Notes: generated by a model from the letters alone, not told the origin. A stretch of DNA of 38,740 nucleotides from Verrucomicrobiota bacterium (GCA_026397725.1 JAPLUI010000204.1:1-38740), one strand, 5' to 3'; positions 26,684 to 35,138 are shown, counted from the first letter of the stretch. Numbers and translations are program-made.

Positions 26684-27349
26684 ATGTTGCGGAATTTCAT
26701 TTTTGACTGGTCTGGCACCTTGGTGGATGACCTCGGTCCGGTGCTCGAGGCGACCAATGCGGTGTTGGAGAAATACGGCATCGCGGCGCTTGACCGGGAG
26801 GCCTTTCGGCGACGGTTTCGCCTGCCCTACCGGGAGTTTTATGCGGAAGTGCTGCCCGCAGTTCGGCTTGAGGAACTGGAGGGTCATTTCCGACAGGCCT
26901 TTGCGCGTGCCGCGACGCCCGTCACGGTGCTGCCTCACGCTCGGGAAAAGCTGGAATGGTGCAGTGCTTTGGGGCTGCGTGCGTTCGTGCTTACCGCCAT
27001 GGATACGGCGGCCTTTGAGCTGCAATTGGAGGACTTCGGTTGGCGCCATCACTTTGAGGCGACTTATTCCGGGGTGCTCGACAAACGGGAGATGATTCAT
27101 CGGATACTGGCAACCCACGGGCTGGTTTCCGCCGAGACGGCCTTGGTGGGAGACATGGCTCACGATGTGGAAACCGCCCGCCATGGTGGCATTTTCTCAA
27201 TCGCGGTGCTTACGGGCTACAATCACGCGGAGGTGCTGGCGGCGGCCCAGCCGGATCTGACCGTTCCGGACCTCGGCACGCTCCGGGAGTTGTTAGACAA
27301 GTGGCGCGGCGTCTCGTGCGCGAGCGATCCGGCAGGCATCCCCTCATGA
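26684..27349 (+). CDS. HAD-superfamily hydrolase with altered motif I
   Basis: 221 aa from ATG 26684. HAD motif I reads FDWSGTLVDD (about 5-14). The nucleophile Asp is present, but the usual second Asp (general acid/base) of D-x-D-G-T is replaced by Ser. Motif II is VLTAMD, motif III LDKREMI, and motif IV VGDMAHDVETA. Loss of the second Asp is typical of HAD members that do not hydrolyse phosphate esters in the ordinary way, such as phosphonatases (D-W-A-G-T). The cap between motifs I and II is helical. It overlaps folB by four bases (ATGA). The gene probably works with folB or lptD only by operon association. Substrate unknown. Confidence 0.85.
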   Translation: MLRNFIFDWSGTLVDDLGPVLEATNAVLEKYGIAALDREAFRRRFRLPYREFYAEVLPAVRLEELEGHFRQAFARAATPVTVLPHAREKLEWCSALGLRAFVLTAMDTAAFELQLEDFGWRHHFEATYSGVLDKREMIHRILATHGLVSAETALVGDMAHDVETARHGGIFSIAVLTGYNHAEVLAAAQPDLTVPDLGTLRELLDKWRGVSCASDPAGIPS

Positions 27350-27702
27350 ACCCGCCGGATACCATTGAAATCCGCCGCCTCCGGGTGCTCACTCACATCG
27401 GGGTGTCGGCGGCGGAACGCGAGCCGCCGCAGGCCTTGTTCATCACGGTGCGCATGGTGCCCAGCCAGGGCTTTGAGGGACTGGCGGATGAGCTTGCCCG
27501 CACGGTGGATTATGCGGCGGTGGTGCAGGAGATCGAAGTCTTGGCCGGCCTCCGCTGCCGCCGTTTGTTGGAGACGCTGGCGCTTGAAATCGCCGCAGCC
27601 CTGTTGGCTGGCCACCCGTTGGGGCGAGTGGCCGTTACGATTGAAAAACACATCCTTCCCAACACCGAGTGCGTGGCGGTCCATCTCGAGCGCGAGCGCT
27701 GA
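27346..27702 (+). CDS. folB: dihydroneopterin aldolase
   Basis: 118 aa from ATG 27346, overlapping the HAD stop as ATGA. Converts 7,8-dihydroneopterin to 6-hydroxymethyl-dihydropterin in folate synthesis. Family features: IEIRRLRVLTHIGVSAAEREPPQALFITVRM (the acidic residue at about 22-26 is the substrate-binding Glu position), VDYAAVVQEI (about 45-54), and the C-terminal strand VTIEKHILPNTECVAVHLER, with the catalytic Lys in IEKH. Length is standard. No other folate gene is present. The lptD start lies 87 bp downstream. Confidence 0.9.
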   Translation: MNPPDTIEIRRLRVLTHIGVSAAEREPPQALFITVRMVPSQGFEGLADELARTVDYAAVVQEIEVLAGLRCRRLLETLALEIAAALLAGHPLGRVAVTIEKHILPNTECVAVHLERER

Positions 27703-27789
27703 TGGCCAGCGGAGCGTGGCGGCGGTTTTCATGAGGGTTTGCCAAATTCCCGCTTTACTTTCACCGGCAACCGGTGTCTGCTCGCCGGG

Positions 27790-30243
27790 ATGTTGAGACG
27801 TGGTGTGCTATTTGTTTGGCCGTGGCTGCTCCTGGCGCATGCTGCCCAGGACGTGCCGGTGCTGCCCGATGGCAGGGACGCGCCGGAGGTCGATCTGATC
27901 ACTCCGGTGCCGCTGCCCGACCTGCCGCCCGGTTCGCCCAATCTGCTGCAGCCGACGATGCCCAAGGAGTTGAAAATCGACAACCAGGGCACCGTCGAGG
28001 GCTCCATCGATACCGGAGTCCGCTTGGGAGGACCGGTCAAAATCGTGGGCGATAACGGGCTGGAGGTTTTCTCCGACACCGCCGTGGTGGACCTGAAGGA
28101 AAAGTCCGTGACTCTGGAAGGCCGGGTGAGCGTCTATCAGGGAAACACCCTCCAGCGGGGGCGGCGGGCGGTTTATTTTTATGAGAAGAAATTCCTCGAC
28201 AGCCGGGATCTGACCATCTCGATGGATCCCATCATCATGGAAGCCGGCAAGTTCACGGCGGAAAAGCTGGGCGGCAGGCAGGTATTCATCGGCGAAGATG
28301 CCGGGATCACGACGGATGACGTGGCGGCGCCGAATTTCTGGGTACGGGCGTCCCAAACCAGGGTTTATCCGGGCGACAAGATCGTCTTCAAGAACCTCCG
28401 CTTGTATGCTGGAGAGGTCCCGGTGTTCTGGTTGCCCTACTTGAGCCAACCCATGGATGCGGAACTGGGTTATCATCTGGTTCCCGGCGCCCGCTCCAGC
28501 TGGGGCACCTATTTGCTCAACACCTACGGCATCATGCTGGGCGGCAAGCTCAATCCGCAAACCGGTGAGAAGGAAGATGCCTGGTTGCTTTCAAAGTGGC
28601 GCTTGGACCTGCGCAGCAGCCGCGGTGTCGGCACCGGCGTGGATCTGGTTGATACCCGGCTGGAGGACCGGAAGAACCTCAGCGGCCTGAGTTTATACTA
28701 CCTGAACGACCTCAATCCGGACACCCGAAACTCGGGCGTGCCGCGCGGATTCGTCAGCGACAACCGCTACCGCGTCGAGTTGAAACACCGCCAGACCATG
28801 GATTTGCCCGATCAGGCAACTTGGCACCTGGACTCGAATCTAACCTTGCTGAGCGACTCCTACTACCTGGAGGACTTCGAGCCTCAGCGCTTGCGCAGCG
28901 ATCCCCAGCCTGACAACACGCTGGGCCTGTTCCGCCGGGATGAAACCTCGCTGGTATCGCTTTTCACCAGGTTGCAGATCAATGGGTTTGATCGCACGGC
29001 CACCCGCCTGCCCGAACTGGTGTTTGACCAGGCCAAGGCCCCTTGGTTCGGCCTGCCGGTGCTGCATGAGGGCTCCACCTCGCTCGGCGTGCTGGGCGTC
29101 CAGACTGGGGATGCCACCCGCACGAGCATCATTGACCCGTTGCTGGCACTGCCGCTTGGAGATCCGCACGAAGCGGACTTGCTCAGCCAATTGCCGGGCT
29201 ACGAGCAACAGCTTGCCCAGCTCATCCGCAGCCTGCCGCCCGGAGATTCCCGGATTCCGGCACTCCGGGCTCAATTGCTGGACTCGGGATTCACCCGCTT
29301 CCATACCTATCATCAGTTCTCGCTGCCGATGATGTTAGGCGGGGGGTTCAGCCTGACCCCGCAAGCGGGCCTCGGCTACACCCGCTACATGGCAGTGGAT
29401 GGCCCGGCCACCACGACCGACCGCACTCACTTGTACGCCGGAATGGAGGCGGCGGTGAAGTTTTCCAAAGATCTGGGTGATTTCCAGAACCACCGCTGGG
29501 GCTTGGACGGTCTGCTTCACATCGTGCAGCCTTATGCCAACTGGTCGGTGTTGTCCACGGACGAGCTTGAGCCGGCCTTTCCCCGCGTGGATCGGCTCAC
29601 ATTTTCCACCCGTCCGCAGACGCTCTCGCCGGAGCGTTACACGGCCACGGATGATTTGAAGAACTGGAACATCCTGCGCCTGGGCACCCGCAACCGATTG
29701 CTGACAAAACGTGACGGGCAGGCGCATGAATGGCTTTACCTCAACACCTACATGGATGCCTTCGTGGAGGATCCGGAGCTGAAACGGAGCTTTTCCAATC
29801 TCTACAACGACTTTCGGTTTCAACCGGTGCCGTGGCTGACGCTCGGCGTGGAAACCCAGTTTCCGATTGTGGAGCGCGGCTCCGGCTTCAACGAGTTTGC
29901 GACCTATCTGCGCTATTTGCCGACGCCCGACACGGAGTTCACCTTGGGCTATCGGTGGTTGGCCAGTCATCCGGTCTTGCAGGATTCAAACCGCGTCGAT
30001 TTGCGGGCATACACCCGCATCAATGAAAACTGGGGCGTGGGCATGCAGCAAGTGTGGGAACTCGATGACGGAACCCTGGAAGTCCAGCAATACACCCTGC
30101 ACCGGGATCTTGGAAACTGGGTCGCCGGGGTCGGCCTGACCCGCCGGGACAACCGCTACCAGCAGGAATACGGCGTCATTTTCAGCCTCACCTTGAAGGA
30201 TTTCCCGGCGGTATCGCTGCCGTTCCAGCTCGATGCAAAATGA
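27790..30243 (+). CDS. lptD: LPS-assembly outer-membrane protein LptD
   Basis: 817 aa from ATG 27790, which gives a clean signal peptide (MLRRGVLFVWPWLLLAHAAQ); a TTG at 27739 is in frame but would displace it. LptD with LptE delivers LPS to the outer leaflet. The OstA-like N-terminal jellyroll is at about 60-150 (VVDLKEKSVTLEGRVSVYQ, then RRAVYFYEKKF). The rest is a beta-barrel of alternating aromatic strands (LGYHLVPGARSSWGTYLLN, LKHRQTMDLP, YRWLASHPVLQDS), ending in a short LPFQLDAK strand. It shows that this organism is an LPS-bearing diderm. It converges with the small anchored protein, 31 bp away. Confidence 0.92.
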   Translation: MLRRGVLFVWPWLLLAHAAQDVPVLPDGRDAPEVDLITPVPLPDLPPGSPNLLQPTMPKELKIDNQGTVEGSIDTGVRLGGPVKIVGDNGLEVFSDTAVVDLKEKSVTLEGRVSVYQGNTLQRGRRAVYFYEKKFLDSRDLTISMDPIIMEAGKFTAEKLGGRQVFIGEDAGITTDDVAAPNFWVRASQTRVYPGDKIVFKNLRLYAGEVPVFWLPYLSQPMDAELGYHLVPGARSSWGTYLLNTYGIMLGGKLNPQTGEKEDAWLLSKWRLDLRSSRGVGTGVDLVDTRLEDRKNLSGLSLYYLNDLNPDTRNSGVPRGFVSDNRYRVELKHRQTMDLPDQATWHLDSNLTLLSDSYYLEDFEPQRLRSDPQPDNTLGLFRRDETSLVSLFTRLQINGFDRTATRLPELVFDQAKAPWFGLPVLHEGSTSLGVLGVQTGDATRTSIIDPLLALPLGDPHEADLLSQLPGYEQQLAQLIRSLPPGDSRIPALRAQLLDSGFTRFHTYHQFSLPMMLGGGFSLTPQAGLGYTRYMAVDGPATTTDRTHLYAGMEAAVKFSKDLGDFQNHRWGLDGLLHIVQPYANWSVLSTDELEPAFPRVDRLTFSTRPQTLSPERYTATDDLKNWNILRLGTRNRLLTKRDGQAHEWLYLNTYMDAFVEDPELKRSFSNLYNDFRFQPVPWLTLGVETQFPIVERGSGFNEFATYLRYLPTPDTEFTLGYRWLASHPVLQDSNRVDLRAYTRINENWGVGMQQVWELDDGTLEVQQYTLHRDLGNWVAGVGLTRRDNRYQQEYGVIFSLTLKDFPAVSLPFQLDAK

Positions 30244-30274
30244 CAGAGCCGCCGCGCCAGCCACCGCTGCCGGG

Positions 30275-30736
30275 TCAAAACACCTCTTTCTTGGGTTCCG
30301 GAACGCCGAGAATCTTGAACACGTCCTGCCGCAAGCGGCTCATGACCTCATCCATCGTCTTATATTCCTTGACCTTGCATGTCATGCCAACATTGATGGA
30401 CGGGAGCTTGCCCTTCGGAGTCTCAGCTTCTCCAAGCTCCACAAACAGACGCTTGCCAAGGTCGTTGCCGGCGGCTTCGTCCGTGGCCAACTTCAAACGC
30501 TTGGCAAGCCCCACATCCTTGCTCACCTGAACCAGCAAGGCAGGCTCGCTGAGCTTGGTCTTGAGCATTTTCACCATTTCCTGCCGCCGCTCCGCCGACA
30601 AGTCCAAGTTGATCGGCAAAGGCAGCCAAATCCGCGTGGACCGATTCTGCTGGTATGTGCGATACGCAAACCAACTCCCACCCGCCATCAGCATCAGCAC
30701 CAATAAAATCCCCGCTGCGACAATCAATCGTTGCAT
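30275..30736 (-). CDS. small anchored protein, function unknown
   Basis: 153 aa. N-terminal membrane anchor (about 4-22, LIVAAGILLVLMLMAGGSW), then a soluble extracytoplasmic part with alternating helices (LSAERRQEMVKMLKTKL, MDEVMSRLRQDVFKILG) and a strand pair (LLVQVSKDVGLAKRLKLA, LPSINVGMTCKVKEY). No family is recognised. It is oriented against lptD and divergent from the M16 peptidase, with 45 bp between start codons, so both promoters overlap other genes' ends. Real coding is supported by the anchor, standard codon use and lack of rival frames. Confidence 0.7.
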   Translation of the reverse strand: MQRLIVAAGILLVLMLMAGGSWFAYRTYQQNRSTRIWLPLPINLDLSAERRQEMVKMLKTKLSEPALLVQVSKDVGLAKRLKLATDEAAGNDLGKRLFVELGEAETPKGKLPSINVGMTCKVKEYKTMDEVMSRLRQDVFKILGVPEPKKEVF

Positions 30737-30781
30737 GGCGGCATTTTATGCCTCATTGCCGCCCCCTCCAAGCCTTATTTC

Positions 30782-33367
30782 ATGGAATATCCAATTTCTT
30801 CCGCCACCGTTGAAACCTTGCCCAACGGCCTCACCCTGATTCTCGATCCCGATCCGAGCGCGCCGGTGGTCAGCGTGCAACTTTGGGTGGCCACTGGCAG
30901 CATGCACGAGGACGGCCACTTCGGGGCCGGACTTTCGCATTTTCTTGAGCACCTGGTTTTCAAAGGCACCCGCGATTTCGATGCGGCCACGCTCGCGGAT
31001 ACGGTGCAGGCTGCCGGCGGCCACTGGAACGCCTACACGACCTTTGACCGCACGGTTTACTATATCGACGGGCCGGCGGATTCGCTGGCGGTTTTTCTCA
31101 AAGCCCTCACCGGGCTGGTGTTTTTCCCGAACCTGCCGGAAGCGGAGTTTGAGATGGAAAAAGAGGTCATCCGCCGGGAAATCGACATGGGGCTGGATGA
31201 CCCGGACCACGCCGCCACCCGCCTCCTCTTTGCCACCGCCTTTGTGCTCGATCCACGCCGCCACCCGGTCATCGGCCAGCGCCAACTCTTCGATACCGTC
31301 CGCTACCAAGACCTCACCGAGTACCATCGGCAGCGCTACACACCGGAGCATTGTTTGGCGGTGATTTCAGGGGATTTCGATCCTGCCGCAGCCCGCACCT
31401 GGGTCACCGAGCTGAGCGCCGACAGCGTGGCCACCTGTGGCCGCGAGCCGCTCATGGCCAGCGACCCGCCCCAACTCGGACCGCGCCGTGCCCGCGAAAC
31501 CTTCCCGATCCCCGCCAGCCGGATTTCCCTGGCATGGAAAATCCCGGCCATGAGCCACCCGGACGCGCCTGCCTTCGAGGTGCTGGCCGCTATGTTAGGT
31601 CGCGGGCGTTCTTCCCTGCTGCAGCGCCGTTTGCGCGAGGAACGGGAACTCGCCCTTGAAATCTCAGCCATGGCCTGGACCCTCCCCGGCCGCGAGGGCC
31701 TCTTCGCGGTCTCCGCTGATGCCGACCCAGCCAAGCGCGATGCCCTCATCGAAGCCATCTTCGCGGAACTCGCCACCTTGCCCGGCATCCCGCTCGACGA
31801 CGCTCTCGCCAAGGCCAAACGCCAGCTCGCCGCCAGCCAGTTCAGCACTCTGACCAGCGCCTCCGGACGAGCCTCCGATCTCGCCTCCAACTGGCACGAA
31901 GCCCGCGACCTCGACTTCACCCGCCGCCACCTCGCCGCCATCCAAGCCGTCACCGCCGCCACCATCCGCCGCGCTGCCGCCACGCTCACTGACGAACGAC
32001 TCACCCTCACGATTCTCGACCCGCTCGACGCCCCTGCGCCGGCCCGCATCGTGAAAACCGCCCGCCGCCGTGAGGAAATCGAGGTTCACACCCTGTCCAA
32101 CGGCCTCACCCTCGCGCTCATTCCGGACCACCGGGTTCCGCTCGTCCACCTGCATGCCGCCGTGCGGGCCGGGCTGCTCTCGGAAACGCCCGCCAGCAAC
32201 GGCCTCAACCAACTTCTCGCCGCCACCCTCAGCAAAGGCACCGCCACCCGCAGCGCGCAGGAACTCGCCGTCACCTTGGAGTCCCTCGGTGCTTCCATCG
32301 GTGCCATCACCGGCAACAATGCCCTCCTCGTCCATGCCGGCGGCCTCGCCCCGGATTTTTCCACCATCGCCGCAGTCTTTGCCGAGGTCCTCCACTCTCC
32401 CGCGCTGCCGGGTGATGCCATGGGTCGGGAAAAAGCCAGCCAGCTCGCGATGCTCGAAGAAGCCCTGCAAGATCCGCTGCATACCGGCTTCCGCACCCTC
32501 CGCCACGCCATCTTCGGCGGCACCGGCTATGGCTTGGACCCGCTCGGCAGAATTGCCAGCCTGACCGAACTCGAACGTGCCGCCCTGGTCGCCCATCACA
32601 CCCGCCACTTCTCCGCCGCCAATCTCACCATCGCGATCGCCGGCGATTTCGCTCCCGCCGCCGCCCTCGCGGTTCTAACGGAAAATTTCGCCGCGTTGCC
32701 TGCGGGTCAGGCGTGGGTGGCCCCCGCCAGCGTGCTCTGCCCCGGCGGCGAGCACTGCGCCCGCCTGCCGAAAAAGCAAGCCGTCCTGACCATCGGATTC
32801 CCCGGGGCCACCGTCAGCGGCGCCGACCGCTACGCCCTGGCCATGATTCAGGAATACGCGTCCGACATGGCGGGTCCCCTGTTTCAGCACCTCCGGGAGG
32901 ATCGCGGCCTGGCCTATCAAGTCGGCGCCAGCCAGTTCCTCGGCTTCGATGCCGGGCTGTTCACGTTCTATCTTGCCACTTCCCCCGAGCAGGTCGCGCT
33001 GGCCCGCCGCGAACTCCTCGCCGAGATCGCAACCATCGCCGCCGCCGGCATTCCCGCCGCCGTCTTTGATCGCGTCCGCGCCACCGTGCTCAGCGGCCTC
33101 GCCATTCAGCAGCAATCCCCGTCCGCCATCGCCCAACAGGTGGCCCTGGACCTCCTCTTCGGCCTCCCCGCCGATGCCCACCGCCACCTGCCGGAAACCT
33201 ACCGGGCCCTCACCCCATCGGCTGTTAGGGAAACCGCCGCCCGCATCCTCACCCAGCCCGCCACCCTCGCCATCATCCTGCCGGAAGCCGAAGCAATCAG
33301 CAATGAGGTGCCAGTGGCAGGCTGCCTGAAGCGCGGCTTGACCACCATTCGGAAGCAATGCCCGTGA
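30782..33367 (+). CDS. M16 (insulinase-like) zinc metallopeptidase, two-unit
   Basis: 861 aa from ATG 30782. The first M16 unit carries the inverted zinc motif H-F-L-E-H at 53-57 and the distal acidic partner in EFEMEKEVIRREI (about 122-134). The second half (from about 435, VHTLSNGLTLALIPDHRVPLVHL) repeats the fold without a zinc motif, and includes the M16 'R/Y' pair region (RLPKKQAVLTIGFPG; HLREDRGLAYQVGA). No signal peptide is evident. It degrades peptides or processes precursors, with the inactive half needed for the clamp. It is probably transcribed alone from the gap after the small anchored protein. The stop is followed by a hairpin (33397-33430). Confidence 0.93.
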   Translation: MEYPISSATVETLPNGLTLILDPDPSAPVVSVQLWVATGSMHEDGHFGAGLSHFLEHLVFKGTRDFDAATLADTVQAAGGHWNAYTTFDRTVYYIDGPADSLAVFLKALTGLVFFPNLPEAEFEMEKEVIRREIDMGLDDPDHAATRLLFATAFVLDPRRHPVIGQRQLFDTVRYQDLTEYHRQRYTPEHCLAVISGDFDPAAARTWVTELSADSVATCGREPLMASDPPQLGPRRARETFPIPASRISLAWKIPAMSHPDAPAFEVLAAMLGRGRSSLLQRRLREERELALEISAMAWTLPGREGLFAVSADADPAKRDALIEAIFAELATLPGIPLDDALAKAKRQLAASQFSTLTSASGRASDLASNWHEARDLDFTRRHLAAIQAVTAATIRRAAATLTDERLTLTILDPLDAPAPARIVKTARRREEIEVHTLSNGLTLALIPDHRVPLVHLHAAVRAGLLSETPASNGLNQLLAATLSKGTATRSAQELAVTLESLGASIGAITGNNALLVHAGGLAPDFSTIAAVFAEVLHSPALPGDAMGREKASQLAMLEEALQDPLHTGFRTLRHAIFGGTGYGLDPLGRIASLTELERAALVAHHTRHFSAANLTIAIAGDFAPAAALAVLTENFAALPAGQAWVAPASVLCPGGEHCARLPKKQAVLTIGFPGATVSGADRYALAMIQEYASDMAGPLFQHLREDRGLAYQVGASQFLGFDAGLFTFYLATSPEQVALARRELLAEIATIAAAGIPAAVFDRVRATVLSGLAIQQQSPSAIAQQVALDLLFGLPADAHRHLPETYRALTPSAVRETAARILTQPATLAIILPEAEAISNEVPVAGCLKRGLTTIRKQCP

Positions 33368-33396
33368 AATCCGTGGTGCAAAATCTTGCCGCAGGA

Positions 33397-33430
33397 GCCA
33401 CCCTCCGGGGCACCCGGGGTTGTGGGTGGC
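33397..33430. terminator. possible bidirectional terminator/REP-like hairpin
   Basis: GCCACCC at 33397-33403 pairs with GGGTGGC at 33424-33430 around a 20-nt GC-rich loop that contains CCGGGGCACCCGGGG. It lies between the convergent M16 and VIT genes. No T-run follows, so termination is uncertain. Its right arm lies within the repeat copy at 33424-33477. Confidence 0.45.
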
Positions 33431-33477
33431 AGCAGTGACGCTCTCGGGTCATGCCTTGCTCTTGCCTGAGCATTGAA
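33424..33477 (-). repeat. about 50-bp interspersed repeat, second copy
   Basis: Minus-strand copy of the sequence at 13412-13463, with the same CAATG...TCA...AAGAGCAAG core and the same CACTGCTGCCACCC end. It sits in the convergent gap between the M16 peptidase and the VIT transporter. Confidence 0.7.
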
Positions 33478-33494
33478 CCGAGCACCTGGCACCA

Positions 33495-34184
33495 TCACAC
33501 CACCGCCCCGAACCACGCGCCCACCCCGGCCGTTAGAGCCATCGCCAGGGCACCCCAAAACGTCACGCGTGCGGCGGCAGGCACCACGGGCGAGCCCCCG
33601 GCGCGGGCCGCCAGGGATCCTAACAGAGCGAGAAAAAACAAGGAGCTGGCGGCCACCGACCACACCAGTGCGGAGGCAGGCACCAGCAGCACCAGCAGCA
33701 GCGGCATGAAGGCGCCGACTGCGAACGTGCAGGCCGAGGCCAAGGCCGCCTGCACCGGTCGCGCGGATAGGGTTTCGGAAATGCCCAACTCATCGCGGGC
33801 GTGAGCACCCAGGGCGTCCTTGGCCATCAATTGGCTGGCGACCTGCGCGGCCAAGGCGGCATCAAGTCCCCGCCCCACATAGATGGCGGCCAGTTCGGCG
33901 TGTTCGTGTTCGGGGTCGGTGGCCAATTCCTCACGTTCCCGCTCCAAGTCGGCGCGTTCGGTATCGGCTTGGGAACTGACGGAAACATACTCGCCTGCCG
34001 CCATCGACATCGCGCCCGCCACCAGGCCGGCCACACCGGCTACCAGCACGCCGCTGCGACCGGAATCGGCGGCTGCCACCCCCACGATCAAACTGGCGGT
34101 GGAAACGATGCCGTCGTTGGCACCAAGGACGGCGGCACGCAGCCAGCCGATGCGGTGGGTGCGGTGGTGTTCGGAGTGTTTCAT
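33495..34184 (-). CDS. VIT/CCC1-family iron/manganese transporter
   Basis: 229 aa from ATG 34184 (MKHSEHHRTHRIGWLRAAVLG); an upstream ATG at 34238 is in frame but overlaps the previous gene and lacks family residues. Five membrane helices: about 16-37 (AAVLGANDGIVSTASLIVGVA), 44-72, and three in the C-terminal 90 residues. The VIT signature G-A-N-D-G-I-V-S and AGAMSMAAGEYVSVSSQ are plain. The cytoplasmic metal-binding insert (about 75-125, rich in Glu/Asp/His: REREELATDPEHEHAEL) lies between helices 2 and 3. It moves Fe2+ or Mn2+ out of the cytoplasm. Its start is 8 bp after the decayed restriction locus. Confidence 0.9.
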   Translation of the reverse strand: MKHSEHHRTHRIGWLRAAVLGANDGIVSTASLIVGVAAADSGRSGVLVAGVAGLVAGAMSMAAGEYVSVSSQADTERADLEREREELATDPEHEHAELAAIYVGRGLDAALAAQVASQLMAKDALGAHARDELGISETLSARPVQAALASACTFAVGAFMPLLLVLLVPASALVWSVAASSLFFLALLGSLAARAGGSPVVPAAARVTFWGALAMALTAGVGAWFGAVV

Positions 34185-34191
34185 GATGATG

Positions 34192-34364
34192 TTAGAGATT
34201 CTCGAGTCTTGCCAGAACTTCCTGGACCTCCCGGCCATTGTTCCTGATGAGTTCTATCAACTCAGCGGGCGTCCGGGTATCTTCCGTGGTTGTTATTTCA
34301 CCCCGGCGCCGGTGGCGGTGAACACGCCGCCGGGAAGGCTCAGCACGCACCAGAGATCGCAGGT
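34192..34364 (-). pseudogene. HsdM (type I N6-adenine methyltransferase) debris
   Basis: Two scraps of one lost gene. The first, 34296-34364, in a frame different from the DUF3037 gene, reads TCDLWCVLSLPGGVF, then TATGAGVK and a stop at 34293-34295. This is the HsdM block after the N-P-P-F motif (family form 'CDLWCVLSLPGGVF-GAGVKTNLLFF'). The second, 34192-34284, shares the DUF3037 frame and matches the HsdM C-terminus ('DTRTP-EII..I...GR.V...L..L'). About 150 intervening residues of HsdM are deleted, and its whole N-terminal part is absent. Recognition is from recalled family consensus and not from a search. Confidence 0.7.
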
Positions 34365-34758
34365 AAGACTGACCGACCAGTTGTTCGTAGAGTTGGGCCA
34401 GCTCGACCCCTGGCTCCTCGACGAGCATGACGCGGGGCTCGGTGATGACGATTTCGTTCGCCAGTAGTTCGGCGAAGCGCTGCAAGCCCTCCACATCCTG
34501 GATCACCTGCGACTCGGCTTTGAGCCGGTGCTCCAAGATCTTCTTCATGGCGTTGATCTGCTTCAAATCGCCGGCCTCCGCGCCGAAAAACCGGTCGATC
34601 CGCCGGTTGGTCGGAGCCAGCCGGGCTTGCAGGTAGTTCCGTTCGGGGCAGAAGAGCAGCACCCCGATGTTCGCCGCCTCCAGACGCATCCGGTCCGGGC
34701 AGTATTGGATCAAGCTGTAATGGCCAGTGGTGGGTGGGCTCATGGTGGATGGTGTCAT
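34192..34758 (-). CDS. DUF3037 N-terminal half fused to HsdM-derived tail
   Basis: 188 aa. Residues 13-131 match DUF3037: HYSLIQYCPDRMRLEAANIGVLLFCPER, RRIDRFFG and FAELLANEIVITEP. Members of this family are normally about 270-300 aa, and the second half is missing here. From about residue 132 the sequence changes character to an Arg-rich stretch (PSRRRVHRHRRRGEI). It ends as DTRTPAELIELIRNNGREVQ and VLARLENL, which resembles the C-terminus of type I HsdM methyltransferases. The tail probably comes from a fusing deletion. DUF3037 is often paired with HipA-like genes in other genomes; none is here. The start overlaps the previous stop (ATGA). It may be non-functional. Confidence 0.7.
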   Translation of the reverse strand: MTPSTMSPPTTGHYSLIQYCPDRMRLEAANIGVLLFCPERNYLQARLAPTNRRIDRFFGAEAGDLKQINAMKKILEHRLKAESQVIQDVEGLQRFAELLANEIVITEPRVMLVEEPGVELAQLYEQLVGQSYLRSLVRAEPSRRRVHRHRRRGEITTTEDTRTPAELIELIRNNGREVQEVLARLENL

Positions 34759-35132
34759 GCAAGGGCGGCTTCAAACAGCCAGTCACGAGCCACCGCCCGG
34801 TCTCGCAGGATGCTGGCAATTGCCTTCTTATCCCGCTTCGTCTTGCCAGTGAAGTCGATCACGGCGTGTTCGGGAAAACGTTGGGGATCGGGCCGACAAG
34901 AGAGACCTTCCGCAGCACATTCGGCCACCGCAAGCGCCAGCACCCCGGCCGAACGCAGCCCGAGTTGTTGGGTGTAGTGAACCCACGCGGCTTCCGCGCC
35001 GATCAAGTCACCGTCGTAGGCTGATAGAAGGTCTTTGTCTTTCGGTGTGGGATGAAAGACCTGTGATGTCACCCGCCCCGCTTGAATGAAGGACGGGGTG
35101 ACCTGACGGAGTAGCAGCGTGGAAGGAACCAT
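34755..35132 (-). CDS. conserved 125-aa protein of unknown function
   Basis: 125 aa, complete-looking. Soluble with no signal or membrane segment. The text reads TPSFIQAGRVTSQVFHPTPKDKDLLSAYDGDLI, then AEAAWVHYTQQLGLRSAGVLALAVAECAAEG, ending RFPEHAVIDFTGK, then a Lys/Arg-rich helix (KRDKKAIASILRDRAVARDWLFEAAL). I recall this family ('..RVTSQ.F.PTPKD..LS.YDGD....' and 'FPEHAVIDF') as a widespread uncharacterised small protein. The start is 6 bp after the 381-aa gene; its end overlaps DUF3037 by ATGA, so the three are translated as one unit. Confidence 0.75.
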   Translation of the reverse strand: MVPSTLLLRQVTPSFIQAGRVTSQVFHPTPKDKDLLSAYDGDLIGAEAAWVHYTQQLGLRSAGVLALAVAECAAEGLSCRPDPQRFPEHAVIDFTGKTKRDKKAIASILRDRAVARDWLFEAALA

Positions 35133-35138
35133 GGCGGG

